The notes: generated from the letters alone by a model not told the origin. A stretch of 64,000 nt of DNA from Halobiforma nitratireducens JCM 10879 (GCF_000337895.1 NZ_AOMA01000049.1:1-64000); one strand, 5' to 3'. Positions 8,271 through 21,067 are shown, counted from the first letter of the stretch. Numbers and translations: made by a program.

Positions 8271-8320
8271 GGTGTGGTGTGCTGTGGTGTGCTGTGGTGT
8301 GCTGTGGTGTGCTGTGGCGT
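8271..8320. repeat. 10-bp tandem repeat between symporter and usp genes
   Basis: There are five units: ggtgtggtgt, three exact copies of gctgtggtgt, then gctgtggcgt. They fill nearly all of the spacer between the usp start (8266) and the symporter stop (8333), so they form the mRNA leader of usp. Copy-number change would alter the spacing. Confidence 0.9.
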
Positions 8321-8332
8321 GTGCCTGGATAG

Positions 8333-9997
8333 TCAGTCGTCCGCCGTCGTCCCACCGTCGGTGGCAACGTCTTCGGCGGTTTCCATCTGCTGCATCGGTT
8401 CGGGGCTGTGACACTGCCGGACGAGTCGTTTGACATCTTCGGGCGGTTCGTCGGTCACGATGGAGACGACGATGATCACGGCGAACACGACCGGGACGCC
8501 GACCAGCGCGGACGACGTGCCGGGAAGCCACGTCGCCAGCGCCGGGATAACGGCCTCTTCGAGGCCCGTGTACATCGGGATAGCGGTGTCGTTGAGGATC
8601 GCGCCGAACGAGATGACGATCCCGGAGACCATGCCGGCGAGTGCACCCTCCCTCGTCGTGTTCTCCCACCAGAGACCCAGGAAGAACACGGGGAAGAACA
8701 CGCAGCCGGCGATGGCGAACGACATCGCGACCAGTTCGCCGATCAGCGCGGGCGGATTGAGCCCGATCAGCGTCACCAGGACGCCGATGCCGAGGATCGT
8801 CGAGCGGCCGACGATCATCTGCTCGCGCTGGGTCGCGTTCTCCTTGTACAGGTTCGTGTAGATGTCGTGTGCCGCTGCGGAGGACGCAGTGATGAACAGG
8901 CCCGCAGTGGTCGCAAGTGCCGCCGCAACCGCACCCGCGGCGACGAAGCCGACGAGCCACTCGGGGAGTTCGGCCAACTGCGTCGTCAACACGACCAGCG
9001 CGTCGGCTTCCTGTCCGGCCATGCCGGTGAATCCGTCACCGCCGGAGACCTCGCGGTTGTACAGCAGGCCCCCGAAGACGGCGTAGGCCGCCGTCCCCCA
9101 GTACAGCAGACAGATGAAAAACAGACCCCAGACGGTCGACCAGCGGGCAGTCCGCTCGTTGTCGACGGTGTAGAACCGTACGAGGACGTGCGGGAGGCCA
9201 CAGGTACCCACGATCAGGCTAAACGCAAGCGCGATCCAGCCGTAGTAGCCGGCACTGGCGAACGGCTCGACGAACTGTGCCTCGAGGCTCGCCGCCTCGG
9301 CCATCTGGCTGCCGTACTCGAGGTACGGCAACGCGGTGGACCACCCTTCGGCCCAGCCGGTGGCGTAGAGCCCGAGCGTAAAGGCAATGATGAGGATGAC
9401 GTACTGGATTGCCATGTTCTTCGTCGTCCCCAACATGCCTGAGAGGGCGACGTAGCCGATCGTCACTGCCATCAGCAACACGACGCCGATCTCGTAGGAG
9501 ACGCCGAAGATGTACTGTGCCATCAGGCCCATCCCGCTTGCCTGGCCGATCGCGTAGACGAACGCGATCGCGAGCGTCGTGAACGCGGCGATACCGCGAG
9601 CCCAGTCGGAGTAGAACCGATCGCCGACAAAGTCAGGCGCAGTGTACTTCCCGAACCGGCGGAACTGCGCCGCCATGAAGATCAGGAGGATGAAGTACCC
9701 CGTCGTCCAGCCGACGACGTACGCGAGCCCGAAGTACCCGAGCGTCGCGATCAGCGCCGCCACACCGAGATACGACGCTGCACTCATCCAGTTGGCTCCG
9801 ATCGCCATCCCGTTCTCGATCGAGCCGATCGAGCGACCGGCGACCCACAGTTCGTCGACTGCAGCAACCCGGAAGAAGTACCCGACCCCGAGGAACAACA
9901 CGAGCATCGCGACGACCGTCAGCGCCGGCACGAGCTTGAAGTCCCCGACGTCGAGTGCCGTCTCCTGCAGGACGACCGGATCGATGGCTTCGATCAT
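8333..9997 (-). CDS. Sodium:solute symporter (SSS family), probably acetate/monocarboxylate
   Basis: This 554-residue integral membrane protein has about 13 hydrophobic helices. SSS signatures include WVAGRSIGSIENGMAIGANW near residue 51 and the central segment with VGTCGLPHVLVRFYTVDNER. It pairs with the upstream DUF4212 gene, which overlaps by one base (TGATG); this pairing is typical of the two-component SSS/DUF4212 transporters related to ActP. Acetate as substrate is inferred from acs directly upstream. Propionate, lactate or pyruvate are possible alternatives. Confidence 0.92.
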   Translation of the reverse strand: MIEAIDPVVLQETALDVGDFKLVPALTVVAMLVLFLGVGYFFRVAAVDELWVAGRSIGSIENGMAIGANWMSAASYLGVAALIATLGYFGLAYVVGWTTGYFILLIFMAAQFRRFGKYTAPDFVGDRFYSDWARGIAAFTTLAIAFVYAIGQASGMGLMAQYIFGVSYEIGVVLLMAVTIGYVALSGMLGTTKNMAIQYVILIIAFTLGLYATGWAEGWSTALPYLEYGSQMAEAASLEAQFVEPFASAGYYGWIALAFSLIVGTCGLPHVLVRFYTVDNERTARWSTVWGLFFICLLYWGTAAYAVFGGLLYNREVSGGDGFTGMAGQEADALVVLTTQLAELPEWLVGFVAAGAVAAALATTAGLFITASSAAAHDIYTNLYKENATQREQMIVGRSTILGIGVLVTLIGLNPPALIGELVAMSFAIAGCVFFPVFFLGLWWENTTREGALAGMVSGIVISFGAILNDTAIPMYTGLEEAVIPALATWLPGTSSALVGVPVVFAVIIVVSIVTDEPPEDVKRLVRQCHSPEPMQQMETAEDVATDGGTTADD

Positions 9998-10437
9998 CAG
10001 TCCTCACCCCCGGTGGCCGTCACGCCGCTTCCCGACTCCGCGTCGGTATCGGTCTCGGCTTCGGTCCCAGCGTCGTGTGAGATGCCGTACTTCGTGTCGA
10101 GGCGATCGCGCTGCATCGCGTACGCTACCGACAGCAACAGTGCCCCCAGCGGGGTGACGATCGCCGTCAGGAAGAAGTGCAGCGGGTACCCGCCCAGGAT
10201 CGTCGTCCCCGTCATAAACTCCGGTGCGAACAGCAGCGCCGTCGTCGGTCCGAAGACGACGATCGCCCAGGCGACGAACGACAGCCAGATCACCCGCAGG
10301 TGATCCCGCATGAACGGCGTCGCTGGCTTGAAAATGTTTATTTCCTCCTCGAGATACGCCTCCGTGGCTACGCCGCCATCGGTCCTGGCGGCATCGTCCG
10401 AATCACGGTCCGAATCGTGGCTGTTATTGTCTGCCAT
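9997..10437 (-). CDS. DUF4212 sodium/substrate symporter small subunit
   Basis: The protein has 146 residues. An acidic N-terminal tail is followed by two transmembrane helices (about 48-72, VIWLSFVAWAIVVFGPTTAL, and 84-107, YPLHFFLTAIVTPLGALLLS) and an acidic C-terminal tail. The YPLHFFLT motif and the arrangement before an SSS gene are those of DUF4212 small subunits. It likely forms the symporter complex with the next gene, to which it is translationally coupled. It lies 66 nt downstream of acs. Confidence 0.9.
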   Translation of the reverse strand: MADNNSHDSDRDSDDAARTDGGVATEAYLEEEINIFKPATPFMRDHLRVIWLSFVAWAIVVFGPTTALLFAPEFMTGTTILGGYPLHFFLTAIVTPLGALLLSVAYAMQRDRLDTKYGISHDAGTEAETDTDAESGSGVTATGGED

Positions 10438-10503
10438 ATGTGATGTCGTGTCGTGTTCTTCGTCGTTCGTGAGCGGTCGACGGAAAAGCGGACACCCGCC
10501 GAA

Positions 10504-12480
<1,977 letters not shown>

Positions 12481-12791
12481 GGTACACCCAACCAATATGC
12501 AACTACCGTAGTAAAGCCGGCCTCTAGCTGTACCAAATCCAGCCGTCGAAACACCCGTTACTGAGAATATTTCTCTTCGAGTAGGTCGAAACTATCCCGA
12601 TCGACGGCAAAAACCGAACCCGTTCGACCACGCGGCACAATTTCGAACGCCGCCTCGGAGCGACGACCGACGCGGACCTCGAGTCGACGGCCCCGCCCTC
12701 TAGAGGTTTAGGGGACCCGGCGCGACTCCGCTCGAGAATCGTCGGATCGGGTCACCAGCGTTACGGTCGGCGACGACTCCCGTGGCCATCG
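12481..12791 (-). promoter_or_regulatory. Promoter region of acs copy 1
   Basis: This gene-free spacer lies between the regulator's stop and acs. Read on the minus strand, GGCTTTACTACGG (12508-12520) is a TATA-like box. Further upstream lies GAGAATATTTCTC (12563-12575), with 5-nt inverted arms. GTCGAAAC occurs twice as a direct repeat (12545-12552 and 12585-12592). These are candidate activator sites. I see no gene or RNA in the remainder. Confidence 0.4.
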
Positions 12792-15125
12792 TCAACCGCT
12801 CTCGCCGGTCGGTTCGGTCCCGACGGGTTCGCTCCCCTCCGCCCCGGACGGATAGTCGAAGAAGGTCCGAAGCAGTTCGTGTTGGCCCTTGCGGAGGTGG
12901 TTGTGTAGCGTCGGCGAGGAGATTCCCATCGCGTCGGCGACTTCCTCGGCCGTACTCTCTCTGGGCCAGTCGTAGTAGCCGCCGAAGTACGCCGCACGCA
13001 GGGCCGCGATCTGTCGGTCAGTGAGCCGATCCTCGAGTCCCTCGCGGAACTCGCGGGCCGTCCGTACGGTCCGTTCGGCCTCTCGCTTCCCGACGAGTTC
13101 GGAGTCGGGGTAAGCAGCCCGAAACCCGTCGACGATCGTCCGCAGGTCCGCGTCGCCGGCACACTCGCCGGTGATCGTCGCCGTCCCGGACTCGATCGTC
13201 GCCCCGCGGACGGTAACGCCGTACTCCGAGAGCGTCAACAGGGGCAAGGACCCCTCGACGACGAACTCGACGCGCCAGCCGTCCTCGTAGGTCTCGATCA
13301 GCCGGAACTCCGTCACGCGTTCGCTCTCCCGGGCGAGATCGAAGACTGCAGCCGGCTCGGCACCCTCGAGTCGGAGGTAGTACAGCTGGGTCGACTCGGA
13401 GGTCGGGACCAGCGAGTCGAGTTCGAACCGACAGTCCAGCCGGTCGGACGCCGCGACGAGGAAGGACCCGTCGTCCCGACAGGTGAGGTCGAACTCGACG
13501 ACGCGATCCGACAACAGGAGGTTTCGCCGACGAACGGCCGTGATCGCGTACCCGACCTGTCGGCCGATGGTCTCGAGCCAGGCGCGCTCGTCCGCGTCGA
13601 ACGCCGGCTCCCGACCGGCCGCGACGGTCAGTGTTCCGTACGTCGTCTCGCCGTACGCGAGGGGGACCCGCGCGAGCACGAGACCCCCGTCGACTCCCTC
13701 GAGTGTCTCCGGAACGTCGGCGGTACCCTCGCCGTCGGTCGCGAGCTCGGCGACCCGAACCGCTATCTCGTCGTCACTGGCTCCGTCACCGCTTTCGGCC
13801 CCACCCCTGACGGCGTCCCCGCTCCCGTTTGCTCCTCCATCGGGCCGTTCCCACTCGTCCCCGTCGGGTTCGATTCGGTCGACGTCGTCGGGCCCGATCC
13901 CGCTCGCGACGCGCCAGTTTCGCCGCCGGTCGGCCATCGTCGTCCGATCGATCCAGGCGAACTCGTAGACGGCGTCCCGGACGAGCGTCTCGCAGGTTTC
14001 GGTCTCGACCGCCTCGTGATCGGCTGCTTCGAGCAGCGACTCGGTGAGTGCCCGTTGCTGCCAGGCGAGTGTGTATCGGCGCTCGAGTTCCGTCCGGCGC
14101 TGTCGGAGCGTCTCGAGTTCGTCGTAGTACGAGGAGACGTCCCGGACGAAGAGAGCAAACCCCGTGTGGCGGCCCCGGTCGTCCCGAAGCGGGGAGACGA
14201 CCTCGGTCGCGCGAAACGTCGACCCGTCCTTGCGGACGCGACAGCCGTCGACTTCGTAACCCGACTCCTCGAGGGCGGCCGAGAGGACCCGCTCGGGGAG
14301 TCCCTCCTCGACGGCGTCGTCGGGGTAGAACGCCGAGACGTGGGTCCCGACGATCTCGCTGGCCCGATAGTCGAACATCGCCGCCGCGCTGCGGTTCCAG
14401 CGCTCGACGTACCCTTCCTCGTCCAGGCGAACGAGGGCGTATCGGTCGCTCGCGGCGAGCAGCAGGCGGACGATGCTGTCGTCCGCGACGGCCGCCGCGT
14501 TTGCCCCCTCGCCCGCGCGCTGCCGGTCGCGGCCCCGCGGGTCGGACGGTCGCTCGACGGCCTCGAAGGCGTCGACGATCTCGGCCTCGGTCGGTTCCGG
14601 GAGATACGACTCGAGGGCCTCGAAGCTGCGCCAGCCGCCCGCGGCCTTGACGACACGGGGGTTGATCCCGCGTTCGACCAGCGACCGATGGGCGAAGTAG
14701 TGACGGAGATCGCCAGTCGAGATGTCGGCGAGCGACGGATCGTCGAACAGCTCGGCCGCACGATCCGTGACGCCGGAGACGAGCATCTGGAGCCGGCGTG
14801 GCGTCACCGAGAAGATCCGATCCTCGGGGGAGAGGTCGTTACTCCTGGCGTAGCGTCGTAGTTCACGCTCGACTCTCGTCGGGAGGTAGGCGGTCCGGCC
14901 GTCGCGGGTCTCTTCGGCGGGCGGAACCCGAACCAGATACCGCGGCGGATCGATCCGGGCCTGTTCGACGTCGTCGATGGTGAGTCGGGCGAGTTCGGCC
15001 GGCCGGAGCCCCACGTCGCCACACAGCCGAACCACGAGGGCCTCACGATACGTTTCGGCGGCGTCTAGCAGCGAGTCGTACTGCCGCCTCGAGAGGACGC
15101 CGTCACCCCCCGACTCGACATTCAT
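12792..15125 (-). CDS. Bat-type HTH-10 regulator with integrase-like N-terminus, PAS and GAF domains
   Basis: The protein has 777 residues. Residues 12-180 resemble a tyrosine-recombinase catalytic domain: GLRPAEL (Arg41), DLRHYFAHRS (Arg141, His142), AAGGWRS (Trp165) and ESYL (Tyr174). The box-II His is replaced by Gly138. A PAS domain (about 218-335, YVERWNRSAAAMFDYRASEI), a coiled link, a GAF domain (about 365-535), the bacterio-opsin-activator region and a C-terminal HTH-10 (LTDRQIAALRAAYFGGYYDW ... MGISSPTLHNHLRKG) follow. Lying between two acs genes, it probably senses a signal or redox state and controls acetate genes. The promoter is near GGTTATATTCG at 15150-15160. Confidence 0.88.
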   Translation of the reverse strand: MNVESGGDGVLSRRQYDSLLDAAETYREALVVRLCGDVGLRPAELARLTIDDVEQARIDPPRYLVRVPPAEETRDGRTAYLPTRVERELRRYARSNDLSPEDRIFSVTPRRLQMLVSGVTDRAAELFDDPSLADISTGDLRHYFAHRSLVERGINPRVVKAAGGWRSFEALESYLPEPTEAEIVDAFEAVERPSDPRGRDRQRAGEGANAAAVADDSIVRLLLAASDRYALVRLDEEGYVERWNRSAAAMFDYRASEIVGTHVSAFYPDDAVEEGLPERVLSAALEESGYEVDGCRVRKDGSTFRATEVVSPLRDDRGRHTGFALFVRDVSSYYDELETLRQRRTELERRYTLAWQQRALTESLLEAADHEAVETETCETLVRDAVYEFAWIDRTTMADRRRNWRVASGIGPDDVDRIEPDGDEWERPDGGANGSGDAVRGGAESGDGASDDEIAVRVAELATDGEGTADVPETLEGVDGGLVLARVPLAYGETTYGTLTVAAGREPAFDADERAWLETIGRQVGYAITAVRRRNLLLSDRVVEFDLTCRDDGSFLVAASDRLDCRFELDSLVPTSESTQLYYLRLEGAEPAAVFDLARESERVTEFRLIETYEDGWRVEFVVEGSLPLLTLSEYGVTVRGATIESGTATITGECAGDADLRTIVDGFRAAYPDSELVGKREAERTVRTAREFREGLEDRLTDRQIAALRAAYFGGYYDWPRESTAEEVADAMGISSPTLHNHLRKGQHELLRTFFDYPSGAEGSEPVGTEPTGESG

Positions 15126-15249
15126 GTTTCGCGCTATCTGGTGGCACGAATATAACCTTACCGACTAAGAACGGCACGCTCGGCCAGTCGGCGTAGAATA
15201 TCGAATCGAAACGATCTATTCGGTTTCGCGTTGTTTGAAAGTCCGAAAC
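15126..15249 (-). promoter_or_regulatory. Promoter region of the Bat-type regulator
   Basis: Read on the minus strand, GGTTATATTCG (about 15150-15160) sits about 25-35 nt before the ATG. The upstream part contains several CGAAAC-like words in both orientations (around 15205-15250) resembling those before acs copy 1. This is suggestive of shared control. Confidence 0.35.
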
Positions 15250-17223
<1,974 letters not shown>

Positions 17224-17310
17224 GTCGTTCGGACCGAGGTCGGTCAAGCGGATAAACGTTCCTCCGGAACGGCCCGCGGAGGGGGCCGCCGCACGTCGAT
17301 TTTCGGCCCG

Positions 17311-17802
17311 TCACTCGAGCGAGTCGACATCCGTCACGTCGTCGTCGGTGACCTCCTCGTCGGGGTGGCGCACGACGTACACGTCGTACCGGTGGTCGCT
17401 CGCGACCGGGCTGCCGACGCTCGACTGGGGCGAGATCACCGAGCCAGCGTTCTCCGAACCGATGAACACGACGCTCGCGTCGATCTCGGCGGCGACGCGC
17501 CGAATCTCACGGACGACGTTCGTCGTCGAGGTCGCCGTCGGCTCGTCCGAGCTCACGCGCTCGGTCCGGAACGTCGCCTCCGGAGCGATAGCCATCGCCC
17601 GCTTCTCTATCCCTGCCTCGATCGCGTCACGATCGAACGGTTCTCCACGGGTGATCCAGTTGCGCTCCCGAGCGTACTCCGGATCGTCGGGAATCACGGT
17701 CAGGACGACGACGTCCTGCTCGAGGTGAGCGCCGAGGGCTGCAGCCCGCTCGAGTGCTTTTTCCGCGAGCGACGACCCGTCGAACGGAACAAGTAGTGAC
17801 AT
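17311..17802 (-). CDS. Divergent universal stress-like protein
   Basis: The 163-residue Usp-fold protein begins MSLLVPFDGSSLAEKALERA. The C-terminal region (VVFIGSENAGSVISPQ ... YDVYVVRHP) lacks the usual glycine-rich ATP-binding GxxG-(9)-GS signature. It shares the motif ARERNWI and the overall pattern with the gene at 59998-60483 (AREKNWI, VVFLGSDNVGRVVTP), so the two form a subfamily distinct from classical UspA. The start at 17802 was preferred over an upstream Met because the conserved strand begins there. It is followed on the same strand by acs copy 2. Confidence 0.8.
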   Translation of the reverse strand: MSLLVPFDGSSLAEKALERAAALGAHLEQDVVVLTVIPDDPEYARERNWITRGEPFDRDAIEAGIEKRAMAIAPEATFRTERVSSDEPTATSTTNVVREIRRVAAEIDASVVFIGSENAGSVISPQSSVGSPVASDHRYDVYVVRHPDEEVTDDDVTDVDSLE

Positions 17803-17853
17803 ACCACGGTATGATACGACAGCCAAAGTAAACCTTCGCCCTTCCGCAATCGC

Positions 17854-18354
17854 TCATCGCGCTTCGGGACCGTCGTCGGTGTCGGTGCCAGTATCGTGAT
17901 CGGCAGCGACGTCGACATCTCCCGCTTCCGACCCGTCGACGACCACGACCGGCCTGTCGGCGAACCGGACCACGCCCTCGACCGTGCTACCCAACAGCGC
18001 ACGTTTGAACGACGAGCGGCCGCGCGAGCCGACGACGATCACGTCCGCGGCCCGCTCGGTCGCAGCCGCGACGATCTCCTCGTGTGGGACGCCCGACTCG
18101 ACGGTCGTCTCTACGGTAATCCCGGCGTCGGTCGCGGCCGCCTCGAGGTCGTCGACGATCTCGTCGGCCCGCTGCTCGCGACGACGGGCGACCTCTTCGG
18201 GATCGACGATCGCGTTGTCGTACTCGGTGCGACTCTCGAGGACGGTCATGCCGACGAGATCGGCGTCGAACCGCTCGGCGAGACCGATCGCGTGCTCGAC
18301 GGCGGCCGTTCCGGTGTCGCTCCCGTCGGTCGCGACGAGTATCGCGTCGTACAT
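17854..18354 (-). CDS. Universal stress protein (UspA family)
   Basis: This 166-residue single Usp domain begins MYDAILVATDGSDTGTAAVE, with the ATP-binding motif VGSRGRSSFKRALLGSTVEG and terminal strand PVVVVDG. A short Asp/Thr-rich tail ends the protein. The gene is on the minus strand, upstream of the divergent usp-like gene, and 59 nt downstream of the acidic-protein cluster, whose last stop is at 18414. It is expected to be a cytoplasmic nucleotide-binding stress protein. Confidence 0.93.
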   Translation of the reverse strand: MYDAILVATDGSDTGTAAVEHAIGLAERFDADLVGMTVLESRTEYDNAIVDPEEVARRREQRADEIVDDLEAAATDAGITVETTVESGVPHEEIVAAATERAADVIVVGSRGRSSFKRALLGSTVEGVVRFADRPVVVVDGSEAGDVDVAADHDTGTDTDDGPEAR

Positions 18355-18413
18355 ATCGAGGCCTCCGAGCGCGAACGTGAAAGCCCTGTTCCCACAGTGT
18401 CACGTCACCGTCC

Positions 18414-19406
18414 TCACTTCTCGTCGCCCGTGCCGTCGTTGCTGTCCGGCATCGTCGAGAACCGCCGCACGGCCGACATATCCGCTCGCTTCGAGGGTGA
18501 GGGCGCGACCGTGGAGTGACGAGCCGCGCCGTCCGGCGACTCTCGTCCGCTCGAGCCCAAGTCCGGGTCGAGGAGGTCGTCGTCTTCGCTCTCGGCCGTC
18601 GCGCCTTCACCACCGAGTCGACCCTCGTGGTCGAGTTCGTTTGCCTCTGGGTCGCTCTCGCTGGCGTCGTCCCTGTCGCCCTCTCCCTCCGTGTCAGCTT
18701 CTCCCCCGCCGATCGCCTCGAGTCCCTCCTGGAGGCGTTCGACCCCGTCACCGAAGTTAGCGATGTCCGACTCGAGTGCGTCGCGGAGTCGATCCTCGAC
18801 CTCCACCTCAGGGCCGGTCGTCGCTTCGTCTTCTGTGTCTTCGACTTCGGGGTCGATTCCGTCACCGTCGTCGCCAGCCGTCGGTTCGTCGTCCACCGAC
18901 TCCCCTCTCCGTTCGTCTTCCACCGATCGGTCGTGTTCTGCTTTCCCGGCCTCGTTGTCGCCGAACTCGTCGCCATCGTCGCCCTCGTCACCCTCGTCGT
19001 CCTCGGTAACCGCTCGCAGCCCCGACGTGGCCGCGCCGATCTCCGCTTCCTCCTCGTCGGACCGATCCGCGAGGCGCGCGAGACTGAGCAATCGCTCCAG
19101 GTCTTCGACCGCGTCCGGATCGCCCCTGGCGATCGCATCCGGCATCGACGCCGGCTCCGACCCGTCCGGGAGCGTGTCGAGTCCGACTGCCTCGAGCAAC
19201 GCCGACGGATCGGCAGTCGCCACGAGGGTGTCGGCACGCTCGGCCGCCTCGAGGAGGGGGTCCGCCGCTGGCTCGCCCCCGCTTTCCGCGTCGCGTTCGG
19301 TCGCACTATCGCGGTCGCTCGAAACGAGCCGCTCGCCGACTGCGTCGGCCGCCTCGAGAAGTTCCGCCACTCGCTCGTCCGTGGGTTCGGTCCGGGACTG
19401 GTTCAT
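18414..19406 (-). CDS. Acidic low-complexity protein, fourth gene of an unknown cluster
   Basis: This 330-residue protein of unknown function begins MNQSRTEPTDERVAELLEAA. Residues 62-115 form a compact, probably folded segment (ADPSALLEAVGLDTLPDGSE, then IARGDPDAVEDLERLLSLAR) that looks conserved rather than low-complexity. A long Asp/Glu/Gly-rich stretch (about 125-200) follows, then a second helical part (EVEDRLRDALESDIANFGDG) and an acidic tail with a Ser/Arg end. There is no signal peptide or transmembrane helix. It is last of four co-oriented acidic genes separated by 2-45 nt, so probably one operon. Confidence 0.75.
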   Translation of the reverse strand: MNQSRTEPTDERVAELLEAADAVGERLVSSDRDSATERDAESGGEPAADPLLEAAERADTLVATADPSALLEAVGLDTLPDGSEPASMPDAIARGDPDAVEDLERLLSLARLADRSDEEEAEIGAATSGLRAVTEDDEGDEGDDGDEFGDNEAGKAEHDRSVEDERRGESVDDEPTAGDDGDGIDPEVEDTEDEATTGPEVEVEDRLRDALESDIANFGDGVERLQEGLEAIGGGEADTEGEGDRDDASESDPEANELDHEGRLGGEGATAESEDDDLLDPDLGSSGRESPDGAARHSTVAPSPSKRADMSAVRRFSTMPDSNDGTGDEK

Positions 19407-19451
19407 ATCGGATACCGCGCTCGCCGCGCTTTGTCTCGTCTCGTCCGTGAG

Positions 19452-20414
19452 CTAGCCCGCGTTCGCGGCCGCATCTGCCTCTTCGTCCGTGTCCGTGTCT
19501 GCATCACTGTCGTTTTCGCCACCGCTTTCACCCTTGCCCTTACTCTCACTCTCACCGTCGTCTTCCGTCACCGTCTCGATGATCTCGTCGGTCATCTCCG
19601 CCCGGCTCAGGTTCGCTTTCACGTCGACGTCTTTCGCGACCGACTGCAGGTCCTCGTAGGCCATCACTCCGAGGAAGTCCGCGAGGGTCTCGCGTCTGAG
19701 GTCCTCGAGTTCGTCGGCGGACGGCCCTTCCTGTTTCTCCTCGGCTGGCGCTGCGTCGGCGTCGGCCGCCTCCGGTTCGTCAGCCTCGTCTGTCACTTCT
19801 GCTGTGTCCGCGGCGTCGGCCTCCTCGGCGGGTTCGGCGTCGCTGTCGCCGCTCTCGTCTTCGGGTTCTCCCTCGTCCATCTCTTCGTCCGTTTCTCTCT
19901 CGTCCATCTCTTCGTCCGTTTCTCTCTCGTCCACCTCTTCGTCCGTATCGACCAACGCCGTCTCACCGGCTGCATCTTCCGCCACCGACTCGAGTGACTC
20001 CCGAACGCGTGCCTCCTGAAACGCTTCGCGTACGCCGTCACGGATCGCCGACGTGAGTGCGGACCGAAGCGCCTGGCCTTCGCTGTCCTGGTGCGCTTCG
20101 TCCTCGTCTTCACCCTCGTCTGGAGTCGACTCCGAAGCTGTCTCGCCGTCGTCATCGGCGGTTTCTCCCAGCTCCCGGGACAACGTCTCGTGGACGTTCC
20201 GGCCGATCGAGGCCCCGAACTCGCGGCCGATCCGCTCGCCGAACCGCCGGCCGACAGCCGCGCCGATCTCGTCTGCGTCGATCTCGTCCTCGAGACTCCC
20301 GTCGCCGAGCAACTCCTCGACGCCGACCTGATTGCTCACCTCGTCGGCGACGACCCCTTTCAGGTCCGTCCCGTCGCTCACGGCGACCACCTCGGGGCCG
20401 CGTGGGCTCGACAT
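19452..20414 (-). CDS. Acidic glycine-zipper protein with a C-terminal SAP-like segment
   Basis: The protein has 320 residues. Residues 51-71 form a perfect GxxxG ladder (Gly 51, 55, 59, 63, 67, 71) within GAAVGRRFGERIGREFGASI. Before it, VEELLGDGSLEDEIDADEIG closely matches the segment before the zipper of the next gene, so the two share a domain. The middle is very acidic, with a 9-residue repeat (DERETDEEM). Residues about 235-285 (LADFLGVMAYEDLQSVAKDV, then LSRAEMTDEIIETV) resemble a SAP/Rho-N helix-extension-helix. The function is unknown. The zipper suggests oligomerisation or membrane contact; this is inference. Confidence 0.75.
   Translation of the reverse strand: MSSPRGPEVVAVSDGTDLKGVVADEVSNQVGVEELLGDGSLEDEIDADEIGAAVGRRFGERIGREFGASIGRNVHETLSRELGETADDDGETASESTPDEGEDEDEAHQDSEGQALRSALTSAIRDGVREAFQEARVRESLESVAEDAAGETALVDTDEEVDERETDEEMDERETDEEMDEGEPEDESGDSDAEPAEEADAADTAEVTDEADEPEAADADAAPAEEKQEGPSADELEDLRRETLADFLGVMAYEDLQSVAKDVDVKANLSRAEMTDEIIETVTEDDGESESKGKGESGGENDSDADTDTDEEADAAANAG
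19869..19950. repeat. 27-nt tandem repeat encoding an acidic nonapeptide
   Basis: About three copies of a 27-nt unit close to gtccatctcttcgtccgttt encode repeats of DERETDEEM in the acidic glycine-zipper protein. Confidence 0.8.
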
Positions 20415-20441
20415 CGACAGTGTCGTACGACGGCGATACCG

Positions 20442-21065
20442 CTACTCTGCATCGTTTTCGTCGGCGTTGTCTGTTTCCGCCTCCGATTCCGTCTCCGATT
20501 CCGATTCTTCCTCCGCCCCTTCTTCGGACTCCGAACTCGAGGGGTCGTCGCCTTCGCTTTCGGCCTCGGGTTCGCTCTCGTCGCTGCCGCCCTCGGCTGT
20601 CTCCTCTTTGTGTTCGTCTTCCTCGCTCTCTTCCGGTTTCTCCTCGGCTTCTTTTTTCTCGTCTTCGCTCTCTTCGCTCTCCTCGTTTTTCTCCTCTCCG
20701 CCGTCGGCGTCTTCCTCGTCGTCGGTTTCGTCCGCGTCTACCGAGTCCGGTTCCGGTTCCGGTTCCGGTTCCGGTTCCGGCTCCGGCTCCGCTTCGTCTT
20801 CTTCCGTCCCGAGCAACTCGTCGACGGTCAACTCGCCAACCGAGCGGCCGATACTCTCACCGACTTTTCTCCCGACGACCGAACCGATCAGCCCGCCGAG
20901 CGCCTCACCCAGCGGCTGGTCGTCGTCGATCTCGTCTTCCCACTGCGTTCCGTCGACGAGTTCGGCGATGTCGATGTTCTCGGCGACTTCCTCGTAGTCG
21001 ATTCGTCCGGCTAACGATTCCGTAGTCGAACCCGCCTCCGTCGTAGTGCTGGCTTCGTCACTCAT
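20442..21065 (-). CDS. Acidic glycine-zipper protein (paralogue of the neighbouring gene)
   Basis: The protein has 207 residues, beginning MSDEASTTTEAGSTTESLAG. Residues 53-77 form a perfect glycine zipper with Gly every fourth position (53, 57, 61, 65, 69, 73, 77; GEALGGLIGSVVGRKVGESI). The preceding IAELVDGTQWEDEIDDDQPL aligns with the neighbouring protein's VEELLGDGSLEDEIDADEIG. Residues from about 88 to the end are almost entirely Glu/Asp/Pro/Ser, including a Pro-Glu dipeptide run. The function is unknown. It begins 2 nt downstream of the 399-residue gene's stop. The folded N-terminus plus disordered acidic tail suggests a self-associating protein. Confidence 0.75.
   Translation of the reverse strand: MSDEASTTTEAGSTTESLAGRIDYEEVAENIDIAELVDGTQWEDEIDDDQPLGEALGGLIGSVVGRKVGESIGRSVGELTVDELLGTEEDEAEPEPEPEPEPEPEPDSVDADETDDEEDADGGEEKNEESEESEDEKKEAEEKPEESEEDEHKEETAEGGSDESEPEAESEGDDPSSSESEEGAEEESESETESEAETDNADENDAE
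20749..20790. repeat. 6-nt repeat encoding a Pro-Glu run
   Basis: At least six copies of ggttcc/ggctcc in a row encode alternating Pro-Glu in the 207-residue acidic protein. Confidence 0.75.
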
Positions 21066-21067
21066 AC

